From positions 29,684,501 through 29,748,500 of the forward strand of contig NC_091664.1 of assembly GCF_042453785.1 (NCBI RefSeq): DNA of 64,000 bases, given 5' to 3'. This DNA is from Malus domestica. Lineage: Eukaryota; Streptophyta; Magnoliopsida; Rosales; Rosaceae. This document shows positions 33,256 through 50,186 of the stretch, piece by piece (position 1 is the first letter of the stretch; each line of letters begins with the position of its first letter). The notes beneath the pieces were generated by a model. That model saw only the letters and a list, made by a program, of their open reading frames with translations. It was not told where the DNA came from and did not search any database. Position numbers and translations under genes: made by a program.

Positions 33256-33474
33256 TATTTCATTAGGCAGATGCTCCGATTAGAAAATGTGATTATGAGA
33301 CAGAAATTCAGATCAAAAGGGGTAGAGGAAGACCTAAGAATACTTGAAAAGAGTCTCTAAGAAAAGATATAGAGTATTTGGAGCTAACGGAAGGTTTGGC
33401 GCAAAATCGAACACATTGGCATTCTAAGATTCATACAGCCGACCCCACTTAGTGAATAGTCTTTGTTGTTGTTA
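33256..33474 (+). mobile_element. RTE-type LINE 3' end with (TTG)n tail
   Basis: The forward frame shows KRGRGRPKNT, then KESLRKDIEYLELTEGLAQN, then WHSKIHTADPT. The GRGRPK...W..L..D...L.LTE.LA.NR..W...I..ADPT pattern is the C-terminal end of plant RTE-clade LINE polymerase proteins. The DNA ends CCGACCCCACTTAGTG followed by CTTTGTTGTTGTT, the TTG-repeat tail of that clade. An in-frame stop falls between NT and KES. The copy is 5'-truncated and broken. Its last ~70 bp match the 3' end of the element at 55016-55229. Confidence 0.8.
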
Positions 33475-34304
33475 TATTAAAGTAGAGAAATGTGGAGTAA
33501 CACAGTCACATAGGAATACTTAAAATGAGAACTCACGTAAAGGATACCTTAACAGTTACAAGGTGAAATTTGAGTAGTATGGTATTAAATTTACATAGAA
33601 CTAATGGGTTACATTCTAGTTTCTAACCAATTTTAAGTTTTGTTAACATCAATTCAGATGGTATAGGATTGAAATTAGATATTTATCATGTTAAGCATCG
33701 GTTGAACATAGTGCAGAAAACAATGTCATGGTGCACAACAATTCAATGAGGTTAAACCCGCCACTTGGGAATTCTTAGACACTTTGCTTGTCAGAAAACA
33801 ACCACTATTATGAAAGTTACTTGATGCAAACTCAACTTACCATAGCCTCATACTAGAAGGCAATTTCGTCCTTCCGCCCTTGCAACTTGAATATATAGAA
33901 GACTTGATTTTCGCTCTTTCTCTTCATCTTCTGTAGGTGACACAATTCTAAATGCAGTGGTTAATCACTATTACATGTAATCATTGAAACAAGTTCAAAT
34001 TTAAGTCGTCCCAAACTTCCATCGAAGACACTAGCTAGAATGATTGACATTCACGATAGACACAATAATATGATTTAAAAGAAAACGTCAAGCAACTTTT
34101 TATGTTATCAATTACTATTACATGTAATCAAATATCAAATTCACCCATAATAATTGAGTCAATGTAGTGAATATACCAAGTCACATTTTATAATGTACTA
34201 AATAATTTTCTCCCAGTTTGAGGGTGACTTCACCTTCTTCTAAAACGGTGTGGTGGGCTATCTTTTCTGTTCTATGATAGGAAGCATAGGACAAAAAAAG
34301 TCCT

Positions 34305-34341
<37 letters not shown>

Positions 34342-34448
34342 TTGGTGCTTTGTAGTCTTTGTTTCTAACATTTTGCTATTTTACATTGAGCAAACAAAAG
34401 GAATGGTAAAGAGGAACACACACACTCTCACACAAAACACACACAAAC
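33475..34448. other. Spacer and promoter of the trihelix gene
   Basis: This is AT-rich up to about 34200. A (GA)n run of ~27 bp (34311-34337) and a CA-rich stretch (ACACACACTCTCACACAAAACACACAC-like, split here) lie just before the GTL2-like start at 34449 and probably belong to its leader. Confidence 0.5.
34311..34337 (+). repeat. (GA)n microsatellite upstream of trihelix gene
   Basis: A GAGAGA run about 110 bp upstream of the ATG. It is similar to GA/CT runs near the starts of the DUF868, EMC2, NEK and EGF-like genes. Confidence 0.8.
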
Positions 34449-36896
34449 ATGTTTGATGGAGTCCCAGCTGAGCAGTTGCACCAACTCATAGCATCCTCAA
34501 GAACCTCCCTGCCTCTTCCTCTCCCCCTCCCTCTCTCCTCCTTCCCTCCTCCACCACCAAACAATAACATCAATACCTTCCATGTCCCTGCTGGTGCTCC
34601 TTTTGATCCCTACAACAATAACAACCCTTCTCATCTTCATCATCATCAACTCCTGCAGATTCAACCCCATCAGCTTCATCAGAATCATCAGCTTCTGCAA
34701 CTGCACCGCCAATCCACCGCCACCCCCGAAAATCTCGAGGAGAAAGAAGAACACTCTAGTACTGTTTCAATCTCCATAAACAATAATTTGGAGATTGAAA
34801 GAGATAGATCTTCATCAGTACCGGCATCATCAGATGTACCGATCAGTAGTGATCCTTGGAGTAATGATGAATTGCTTGCACTTCTCAGGATCAGATCTAC
34901 CATGGAGAATTGGTTCCCTGAGTTCACTTGGGAACATGTCTCAAGGTAAGCTTATATGTAATTCGTTCATCTACTTATCTCATCTATTATTATGATTATC
35001 TTAATTATTAGTTTATTGATGAACTAGCTAGCTAGGGTTACATATAGGAAATTCATCTAAACAACGGAGATGAGGATTCGAACTTGAGTTCAGAAAGGGA
35101 GCACACACAGCTCTAGCCAACTTGGTTAAGCATATTTGTACGATTATACCGATGAAATTTGATTATAATTAAGTGAGGATTGATTCTTTATCAATACTAA
35201 TGAAATTTTAGTCGCCGTTACTCATGTGTATGTGAGAGAGATAGAGTGAGAAAGGACCGTCTTGTACATATATATTCACTAAAAACATAAAGATCCCCTC
35301 GTACACAATATATATTTTATAAAGTTAGATGCTAGCTAGCTAGGAGTAAATAATGGAGCGAATAAATGCTGTTGATTATTGATGCTGCTGGTTTGATATA
35401 TATTTATGGGGGGAAGCAGGAAGCTAGCAGAGCTTGGTTTCAAAAGGAGTGCGGAGAAATGCAAAGAGAAATTTGAAGAAGAAAGCAGATACTTCAACAA
35501 CATTTACTTCACCAAAAACTACAGGTTTCTCAGTGACTTCGAACAAATCTTTCAAGGCGGTGGTGATGCTCATCAGCGAAGCCCTGATGATCATGATCAC
35601 CGAAACCCTGATGAACATCAGGAAGCTCCTGGGGATAAAAATAATAAGAAGGAAATGGTCGAAAAGCCAAGTGACGAGGGAGATCATCCAGACTCAACGA
35701 GAAATGAAACATTTGTTGAGGATAATATCGGTGTGATCAGCAATGAGCAGCTCAACCCCGAGGAGCACAATGAGAAAGAGGTAGTAGTGGAAACTAGACC
35801 AACGAACAATAATAATAAGAGAAAAAGGCAAAGGAGATTTGAAATGCTCAAGGGTTTCTGTGAGGACATTGTGAACAGGATGATGGCTCAGCAGGAAGAG
35901 ATGCACAACAAGCTTCTTGAAGAAATGGTGAAGAGAAACGAAGAGAAGCTTGCGAGGGAAGAAGCTTGGAAGAAGCAAGAGACGGATAGGATGAACAAGG
36001 AGCTCGAGATTATGGCGCGTGAACAAGCAGTTGCTGGTGATCGACAAGCTATGATCATTAAGTTCTTGAAGAAGTTCATATCGTCGTCAAGTAATTCTAG
36101 TACTTCTACTTCGTCTTCCCCGATTCAAGTACAAAACCCTACTCTTTCTACGTGTCGTGCTGTTGGTGGCCGTAAAGAACTTGATCATCATCAAGAAAAG
36201 GAAAATAACCCAACCACGCCTAGTTCTTTAACTGAAAGTACTCTTGCACCCCAAAGCCCAACTTCAAGTACTCTTGCTCCGAGTCCGCTACCTGTTCCGA
36301 CGGTGACAATTTCTTTGAGTACGACTACTACTACTACTGTTGCCATAGCTCCTCCTGAAAACCCTAGTTCTAAGGATGTCATCATCAATGCTCAAAACCC
36401 TAGTTCCATTAGTCATGACAAACAAGACCTCGGAAAGAGATGGCCGAAAGATGAAGTGCTGGCTCTGATAAACTTGAGGTGCAGCCTCTTCAACAATGGT
36501 GGTAGCGGTGGCGATCAGGACAAGGACGGAGGAGTGGTGATGAAAGCTCCTCTTTGGGAGCGAATCTCACAAGGGATGTTCGAGATGGGTTACAAGAGGA
36601 GTTCCAAGAGGTGCAAAGAGAAATGGGAGAACATTAACAAGTACTTCAGAAAAACAAAAGATGTTAACAAGAAGAGGTCACTTGACTCTAGGACTTGCCC
36701 TTATTTTCATCAGTTAAGCACTTTGTACAATCAAGGAATGCTCGTGTCGCCATCCGATCAAGCACCGGAAAACCGCCCTGCTTCGCCGGAAAACCACTCT
36801 CTGGGTGATGGTGATTCAACTAAACATGATGAAGGTGAGAAAAACAACAATATGGTAAAGCAAGCACCAACATCAGCTTTTGATTTCGAATTCTAA
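34449..36896 (+). CDS. GT-2-type trihelix transcription factor (GTL2-like), 657 aa, 2 exons
   Basis: Exons 34449-34945 and 35420-36896 (1974 nt). The N-terminus MFDGVPAEQLHQLIASS followed by Pro/Leu, Asn and His/Gln-rich tracts resembles Arabidopsis GTL2 (At5g28300, recalled). The first trihelix is at ~135-200: DPWSNDELLALLRIRSTMEN, then WFPEFTWEHVSRKLAELGF, then KRSAEKCKEKFEEES. A coiled-coil (~310-385) includes GFCEDIVNRMMAQQEEMHNK and REEAWKKQETDRMNKELEIM. The second trihelix is at ~503-585: GKRWPKDEVLALINLRCSLF, then PLWERISQGMFEMGYKRSSK, then RCKEKWENINKYFRKTKDV. The single intron falls inside the first trihelix, as is usual. Two trihelix domains plus a central coiled-coil define the GT-2 clade, nuclear GT-element-binding factors. 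The exact target genes are unknown. It is a typical full-length member. Confidence 0.94.
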
Positions 36897-38582
36897 GTAA
36901 TTTAATTTGCATATTTGTGGTGCATTTCAAATTTTCTATGATAATATGTGATACCTTTTTTTCTTCTTGTCTTGGTAAACATGTGGTATCTAGATAGTAC
37001 TCCCGGCAGTCGACATGAATTTTATTAATTTCCGATATATATTATTTTTTATTTTATGACGGATATATGTATGTTTTATACTTGTTTTGTAGTGAGCACC
37101 GACATATATTTTTTTTGGTTCAAATCAGGAGCCATATTTTAAATGAGGTCTGCTGTCATTTTGTATTTGCCACATTCGTCGATAGCTGCTATTCCAATTT
37201 ACTTAATTAAAAGTTTAAGGAATTAAAATATTCATTATAATTTGGGAATAATTGGATATTACTCTAAAATAATAGTCAGTTATTAGGTTTAATTCGAGAA
37301 ATTTTAATTATCAATTTAAGTCTTTTTATTTTTACTCCAACTAAGAAAAATTCTTTCAAAAAAAAAAATAATGAGAGCTTTTATAATGTTTTTACATACA
37401 ACTTACAACTAATTAAGGAACTCAAACATTTAACCTGTGTTTTATACTGTTTTTGAACGTACAGTTTACACTTCAATGAATTTACAAAAATTCTATTATG
37501 CTCCAGTATACGATACACCGAAACATAGGAGATTCAGCTACACAAGTGCCTGCCATAATATATAAATTAGGCTAATTAGCAAATGAAACAAGGTGGCATT
37601 TATTTTCTTTCATTTGGGGTTTGGGTTTTGGTTTTGAACTACCAAAAATACGCAATTGACAATACAACTGCATGTCTGCATGACATAATGTTTTCTGCTT
37701 GGGAATGGGACCTATCGGAATGCTCCAGAGAGAGGGGCCCGTTCTGCCAGTGGTCACTGGTCTCAGTGACCAAAAGCCTTAAAACGTTGTCGTTTGGTGT
37801 CTTGTTATTGATAAAAAGTCTCTCTCGGAGTCGGAGAGGGTCCCACCTTCAACTTGGTGGATTAGCAGACAAATGATCCTCTGCCGCACATCAACATCAC
37901 ACGTGATGGGTTTGTCCGCACCCTATCCCAGCCTCGCCCACTAGGGGAAGAAACAGTAAACTGCTGACATGGTCAGGGGGCCATCTCATCCAACGGCTGA
38001 GAATCTCAGATGCTAATTAAGCCTTCAGATTCAATTCTTTAAAGAATCAAAGTCAAAAGTCAACAAAATCAACTCTGTTCCCACTCCTCCGCCACTTTTG
38101 ACTTTTACAGTTTTAAGCATAGGGTAACTACTAACTACAAACATGTTAAAAGAGGTTTGACCCAAACCAAAATTGTTACCTATCATTTTCATCCGACTTT
38201 TATAACACGGAAACGGTGTATTTGTGTCATAAAAGTTATATATTTGAATAACGTAAGTTAGATTATGTATTAGTCTTCTTAAAATAAGTCTTACGAAATA
38301 TACCTGCATGTCATGCGCAAATTAGGTTGTGTATTTAGTCTTCTTAAAGTAAGTCTTACAAAATGTAACTACGCATCATCTATGCGTGGATGGTTTCGGC
38401 TCTATGTAGTAGACTGTAAAAGTTAGAATTCATGAAAGGGAACAATTTTCACACACATTTTTTCTTTATGCACGCTTATGTTTTTTCTATATTTGTATTT
38501 TCATTCAAATAAACGAAAGACGATGAAAAAGAATGTGCATAAATCATTTTCTTTGTCAAATAATTATAAATAAAAAAAAAAA
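36897..38582. other. Spacer after trihelix gene
   Basis: 3'UTR-like sequence is followed by AT-rich DNA. A ~62-bp tandem duplication (TATTAGTCTTCTTAAAATAAG and TTTAGTCTTCTTAAAGTAAG versions) lies at about 38262-38385. The frames at 37572-37876 overlap on both strands and are not credible genes. Confidence 0.45.
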
Positions 38583-38735
38583 AATTTAACGAAAAGCTCT
38601 CGGTACTGTTCACTTTAACAAAAAATCATATTTTTACACTAAAAAGTCAATCATGGTACTATTCACTTTACCCTTTATTTTGTCCTTATCATTAAAATTC
38701 AAAGTTTTCAGACTCTTTTCGTTAGTTTTCCTATA
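38583..38735 (+). mobile_element. MITE, 'ACTTTAACGAAAAGC' family, copy 4
   Basis: TTTAACGAAAAGCTCTCGGT, ACTGTTCACTTTAAC, CACTAAAAAGTCAATCATGG, CCCTTTATTTTGTCC and CTTTTCGTTAGTTTTCC occur in order. It is very close to copy 1 at 5594, so these two are the youngest pair in the window. Confidence 0.75.
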
Positions 38736-40446
38736 AAAAAAAAAGGTCTCTGGGGTTGCATTTTTACAACAATTGTATATCAAATCCATGGAGTATGGAT
38801 CGAGCTCTAAGCCTTATACTGGAAGTCCAAAATCATCTTGTTAAAGGGATCTCGTCCTTTTGCATGGGAATGGGCCTAAAACATCGTTTTAGCCATATTG
38901 CATGATGCAAGCAATGTTTTGTTCTTTTGCTTTCTTCAAATGAAGGGATTTGAACTCGAAAACTCTTTTAAAATCGAAAACAAACATTATTATACCGAGC
39001 TTAATGTTGCACATATGGGATTTAGATTATTCAATGACTAAGGAAACTTGAACTGTCCCTGAAGAAAGTTGAGGTTTTCATACTAGATCAAATATCACGA
39101 ACAATATGAGTATGAGATTTCGATCTCAAAACTAATTGGCAAGGAGGGGAGGGGGGAGTAACTTGTGATCAAACACCTTATAAGCCATTTTTTCCTTAAT
39201 AACTTTCTAACGTGGGACACTTCTTTGCATCCTCAGACCGATTGTAGTATCCATACCAAAAACAATATATGAAGCAATATGTCATAGCCTCGCTTTCTGT
39301 CGACACAACTTCTTTATACCAAGTGATGTGGTCCCTTATGTTACTTCTAGATGAAAATGGCATTCCATTCACCCTCTCGTTACTGCTTCAATGTCCTAAT
39401 TCATTAATTATATATTATATATCAATTAAGTAGTTTGTAAATTCATTTTCTCCGCCAGTACTACTGCCACCCAACATGGATGCACGTCAACGTAAATCGC
39501 TAAATGGTCAACTGCACAGAAGAGGCTCATATACAGGTAGCTCGTTTTCCGTATGACTGCTTAATTAAGATAATTCTCATATCAAATGACACTAACATAA
39601 GGTTGAACGAGACTAAAATTTACCGAGTCTCATACTTTCGTGAAGACTGCTTTATAGATGATGTGGCATATATGCAAGTTTTTCTCCACATACATGATGG
39701 CTTCCAACTCCACAATAAAACCCTCGTTGTGGCTACCTGAAGGGTCCTCAAAATTTGGAGGTTTCATGCAGTAAAAATGGTGCCAGTTGCACATCACGAG
39801 TCACAAAATAAAGTTAAGAGGGGTTGATCTGTGTACATTGTTCATGAGAAAAGGCATTGCCTCCTTCACGAGCTACCATTGCAGGATATAAAAAGAGGTT
39901 ACATTACATGAGAAAAGGCATTGCTTCCTCCCTCTTTTTTAATTTGGTGGGGAAGTGTGGATGAATACTGCTATTTATGCATCCTATAAACATACCTGCA
40001 AAAACCGTGACCATTTTAATTGTGCCAAAAAATGAATTTGTAGCAACAAGAATTACAACTTTTTGGGGCTTTTTTGTTTTCTTGTGAACCTATATTTTGG
40101 GTTTTTGCTCTAAAGATAAACAGTCAGGCATGAAATGAACAACCTAACGCGTCTGATTTTTATTAAAATCTTTAAATGTAAAACGTAAGAATGCAGGCAG
40201 ATAACCAGTGTAGGAGTAACTATTATTAAAAAATTTATGAGGATTTGTCAACCGGCAACCATCAAGAACCAAAGCATTTGATATATGATAAGTGCGGGTG
40301 ATATACGATAGTTGGCTAGGGTTTACTCACAAGAGATGAAATTCGAAGGAATGAGTATAATTTTTATTTATGTGTTTACTACTAACCAAATGAATGAAAA
40401 TAAGTGGGTCTCATATGTTTTTGGTTTGTCATATCTTAAAAATGAA
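38736..40446. other. AT-rich spacer, no gene
   Basis: No conserved domain or RNA was recognised. The longest frame (39504-39740) has no family similarity that I can identify. Confidence 0.45.
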
Positions 40447-40454
40447 GGTATCCT

Positions 40455-40770
40455 CAGTGTTTAAAATATTGATATATGTGAAAATATTGATATGCGAATA
40501 TCAATGGATATATTGATATCAATATCGGTTGATCAACTCATTTAGATTTAGTTGAAACTATCGAAAATTTTCTCAAAAAATTTCGAAATTTGCAATAGGT
40601 TCTACCAAAATTTCTCTAATGAATCAATAAATATTGTCGATATTCACTTATTTTCTTATATCTCGTTGATATAGGGTAAATTTTGCATTTCACCCCCTTT
40701 CCATATCAATCCTTGATTTTTCGGGTATCTTGACAGAAATATTGACAATTTCGTAGATATTTTAACACTG
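40455..40770. mobile_element. hAT-type MITE with 8-bp target duplication
   Basis: The element starts CAGTGTTTAAAATATTG and ends AGATATTTTAACACTG. Perfect 8-bp direct repeats GGTATCCT flank it (40447-40454 and 40771-40778). CAGTG termini plus 8-bp duplications are characteristic of hAT elements. The 316-bp interior is rich in GATATC/ATATTG words and non-coding. Confidence 0.82.
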
Positions 40771-40940
40771 GGTATCCTATTAACAAAGGGGGAGTTGTTT
40801 ATCTCAATCATTCATTCTCATCCCTCATTTGTTCTAATACTCATACAATGTAAGTAAACGGGCCCATACAATAGCTCAAAATAATACCTCTCAATTTTTT
40901 TTTATAACACAAAATTGCACAAATTACAATGAAAATCTTC

Positions 40941-41078
40941 TTTTTTTTGAACAAGCGATATTATCTACACTAAGGGGGTGGGAGAGGCTAGCAATAATGT
41001 GGTTCAAACTCGTCTTTGGTAAGAATCGAACTTAAGACCTCTCATTTACAAGTGAAGAGAAATATCACTAAACCGTAC
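40941..41078 (-). mobile_element. tRNA-derived SINE, copy 3
   Basis: On the minus strand: TACGGTTTAGTGATATTTC, CTTCACTTGTAAATGAGAGG, TCTTAAGTTCGATTCTTACC, then the body with TTTGAACCACATTATTGC and GTGTAGATAATATCGC, and a tail in TTCAAAAAAAA. The order and spacing match copy 1 at 6118. Confidence 0.72.
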
Positions 41079-43415
41079 ACATCAAACCGTAACCAACCAT
41101 AACCAACCCCTTCTCACCAAGCTTTATAAAGCTTTAAGAGAGAAGAGAGAGTAAGGGGGACCTTCGCTTCATTAGAAAATTGACTCAGACCCTCTTTCTT
41201 CTCCTGCGGTGCCCTGAGAAAATAACCGGCGTCAGGTTAGTACCGTTCTCTTGCTGCTGATTTGGCCCTGCTCTGATTCAGGAGCTCCTTCTTTAGTCTA
41301 GGATTCAAAATAATAATTAAAAAAAAACGGCTAGCACCTTGTATAGGTTGTGCGGAGCTTGAAGAAGCAAGCCCCTTTCAGAGAAAGCTATTGCTAGTTG
41401 GCTAGTGTTTTTCAGCTGACTATTATGTTAGTTGTAGCGCGCCTTTCCTCATTCTCTCATTTCGGAAACCTAGAAATAACAGCACCAGGAAAGTGAACCA
41501 TACGCAAAAATAATCATGATGATGTCTTAAGGTAGCAAATCCGCCTGCAATCATATATTTCACATATGTCGAAACCAGCTACTGAAAGAGAAGTTGATGC
41601 ATATGTATAGATGAACATGAGTCAAAGAACTCGAGGTCAATCAAATCCGACGATGTTGGATCTCCAAATTTACCGGAATTATTATACAAGTCAATTCATG
41701 AACGTGCTCGCCGCACGTCGACCGGAGGTTGAACATTTTGAGGGGTATTTGGTCATTTGGGGATTAAGCGGCGCTGAATGCCATGCTTCGTGATTGGTTG
41801 GTGCGGATCGAATGGGCGACGAGAGATGGTGTGGGCCGCACGCTGCTTCACTTGGTCGGTCTTCTTGCACCGCATGTATATGCCATGTCGGCACACGAAC
41901 ATGGTTATCGGAGGAAACGTACTGAAATGACTACATTGATGTTCGACGTTCTAAGATAGAGACTACAGTTATTAATTTTCATTGTTAGAGACCAAATTGA
42001 AGAGTTTTAGCTAAAAAAACCTTCATTCTATATTTTAGCATATTTTTTTTCAAATAAAAAGGAGAATGATTTACATGAAACGAGTTTACAGTCGTTATTA
42101 CATTTCGGTTTAGTAATGTAGTGTTATGTATAATATATTTTTTTTTTTACATTATGGATCGAAACGTCATATGACAATGCATTCGTTTCATACAGGTTGC
42201 TCTTCTAAAAATATCATCTGATTATGTTATGGTACGCCGGTTGATACGATGGTTCACATGGAAGAAATTTGCAAAATTGCCAACAGAAAGGAATTTGAAA
42301 TAAATGGGTTCACATGAAAGTTTGCTCGTGATTGCCATAACTACGCCTAAAAATAAGTTGAATTGTTTATCGAGTATGGATAGTTGGTAATGGTTATGGA
42401 TAAGTTGATATGCTAAGTGATAATTTAATAAGAAATTTCTACTCTTTTCCAATACAAACAATATTTGAGGGCGGGTAATGCTAGAGAGATTAAATTTGTA
42501 GATAAAATTGTGTAAACTAAATAATATAGAAGTTGATGATTAGATGTGACTTAATCATTGATAAACATGCTCGTTCATATTGGTGACACATCATTGAATT
42601 TGTAAATTTTATGTACAAATTTATTATCCCTAACGCTGTTCTTTAAGGGCTCGATATTGGTCTTCGGAACTCAATAGTAATAGTGAATGTTCTTAACTAC
42701 CTTAATTACGAACTTTTTGTAAAACCTTTATACTTGACTATCTTCTTGACATGTAAGATGATATTTCTTATTCGTGATACATCATTTGGTTAAAAATTTA
42801 GTCTACCTAGCATTACCCTAATGATTAACGTTTTTGTATGCATTAAATTGTAATTTCCTTATTAATGTTTTAGTCAAAATACTGCTCTAACAATCTTGCC
42901 TTGAAACAATTTAAATATTTTCTTTCTTAGCTTGTTGCTAGTCAAAGTCGTAGCTTGCAATCTACTAAACGAGCCTTACTACCCTGTAATATAAGCATGT
43001 GTGTGTGAGTGATAAAACATGTCTTTTTCGACGTAATGAGTTGATCATTATTCTTTGAATATTAGTAAAATTTATTTTTAACAAGACGATATTGCATGAT
43101 ACTCCAACATATGAGAAAGACTGTTCCAACTCACATCAGGACAAAATAACAATTTCGACTAATTAACTCGATTCTCATCTGCAACATTTATTTATAATTT
43201 CTTAATAATCCAAGAAAAATAAGTAAAATAAAGTCTCCAAAGTCTAAAATATTTAATAAAGCTGTGTGACAAAATGAGTGGGGCCATGTCCATCCTCCCA
43301 GCTTCCCAGCCTCCCCTCTCATCCGAGCCCTCCGATCTGGCTTCTGTATGGAAGCCTTCTCCTCCCCGTCCCTTTTGTTTGTTAGTGTCTCCTCCCCCTA
43401 GTGCCACATAGAGGT
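41079..43415. other. Repeat-poor spacer with two GC-richer islands
   Basis: The 41140-41300 island (GAGAGAGTAAGGGGGACC, CCCTGAGAAAATAACCGGCG, then TCAG|GTTAGTACC-like) looks like a leader exon with a donor site but no gene follows. The 41611-41930 island has higher GC and an open frame on both strands. It may be an old coding fragment. The rest is AT-rich. Confidence 0.35.
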
Positions 43416-43555
43416 GAGATTTTTTAGTATGTTAGGAACACGACTTATAATACCAGTTGTCATAATATAAATGATTAGATATTTTGAAGAAATACTCCAA
43501 TCACTTGAGTATAACTTAGATCAAATCGTGTTTCCGTCACACTAAAAAGTTTATC
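43416..43555. mobile_element. MITE, 'GAGAAATTTTTAGTGTGAC' family, copy 2
   Basis: The left end GATTTTTTAGTATGTTAGG with AACACG is mirrored by CGTGTTTCCGTCACACTAAA at the right. The inner word GATCAAATCGTGTTTCCG is shared in type with the copy at 9141. It is ~140 bp and non-coding. Confidence 0.55.
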
Positions 43556-43653
43556 AGTATAAAACTACAGGGTACTTCCTATCACTTCTCTCCTTTTCAC
43601 AACCCCAGACAAATCATACTAAAAAAATTACTATTAATTAATCAATTAATTAA

Positions 43654-43774
43654 GAGAATTGTTATTAACACTCCAAAAATCTTATTTGGCACTTCAAACT
43701 TTCTATAATTAAAAAGAAAAATACATTTGTAAGGAATGTATAATGAGATTTTTGGAGTGCTAATAACAGTTTCC
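43654..43774. mobile_element. 121-bp MITE with TTAATTAA target duplication, copy 1
   Basis: The ends GAGAATTGTTATTAACACTC and GGAGTGCTAATAACAGTTTC form an inverted repeat. Flanks TTAATTAA (43646-43653 and 43775-43782) are an 8-bp duplication, though low-complexity. A 120-bp sibling with the same ends lies at 58065-58184. Confidence 0.72.
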
Positions 43775-43926
43775 TTAATTAATTATATTAATTTTTTTGT
43801 TTAACACTTAATCTAATATTTTTTTTCAAGAGAACAACTTGTACAAAATGGAAAAGGATCATCTCTTGATCCCTTCCATCTAATCCTCCTCATCAAACAA
43901 TCCAGATTCTTGAAATTTGATCAAAC

Positions 43927-44305
43927 TGCATCAAAACGTGTAGCTATGGTCCCTCAACTAAAAATTCATTACCATTGGTCGGGTCCCTCAACTTTGATCC
44001 AACTGGAGAAATTGTCCCTCAACTTTAACCCAATTGGAGCAATGATCCTTCAACTTTAACCTAATGGTAGAAATGGTCATTCCAACATAACTCATTTTGA
44101 CAAAATTTTGACGAAGTTGACGAAAAAGATTATAACTATATATTTTGATGAGTTGAGGGACCCCAATTGTAGCAATTGTCTTTCCAACATAACTCATTTT
44201 GACAAAAGTTTGACGAAGTTAACGAAAATGACCATAGCTACACATTTTGATGAGATGAGGGACTAATGGTAATGAATTTTCAGTTGATGAACTATTGTTA
44301 CAATT
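43927..44305. mobile_element. Inverted-repeat element with internal ~98-bp tandem copy
   Basis: Left CATCAAAACGTGTAGCTATG and TCATTACCATTGGTC are mirrored at the right by CATAGCTACACATTTTGATG and ACTAATGGTAATGA. Inside, a block with CCAACATAACTCATTTTGAC and TTTGACGAAGTT.ACGAAAA occurs twice (about 44090 and 44188). Repeated 'GTCCCTCAACTTT' words are typical of plant non-autonomous DNA elements. The exact ends and superfamily are unresolved. Confidence 0.5.
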
Positions 44306-49673
<5,368 letters not shown>

Positions 49674-50186
49674 GCTGTTGCAACATGTATTTATAATTCC
49701 AACTCGAATTATTTTTGTAGTTACAAGTTTTCGGTTATCATTCTTCTCAAGAGGAATTAGGCTCCTAGATAGATCCTGATTTTGCAGGTTATGATCTCAG
49801 AAGAGGAATTCATTATCACCATGAATTCAACTTAGTTTGTAAACTGTGATGGCTTAACTCTCTCTCTCTCTCTCTCTCTCAAGAAATGGTTGGAAATTTA
49901 TCGAATGATGGTATTTGATACAATTATTGTCCTCAAATGGCAATGAACTTCATGAACCAATACTATTAGTTATTGGTATCTTTCATAGGAAAGTTCTTTT
50001 GAGTAGTGCAAATGCATGCTACGAAAATTCTAGAGTACATCAATGTGCGCTGAAGAATCCATCAGATTTTAACGGGTGAACTTGAGCCACTTAAAACGTT
50101 TGTCGTTTACATTTTGATATACATTGATGTGTAGGACTCTGCATACTCTATATCAGTCTGGAAGAGCTCTTCAGCATCCCTTTCTG
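49674..50186. other. Convergent 3' flanks of the NEK and IQD genes
   Basis: 3'UTR-like sequence of both genes. It contains a short (CT)n run at 49859-49880. No gene. Confidence 0.5.

Noticed and set aside
34375-36388. Several minus-strand frames across the trihelix gene
   Set aside because: Antisense shadows of low-complexity coding sequence.
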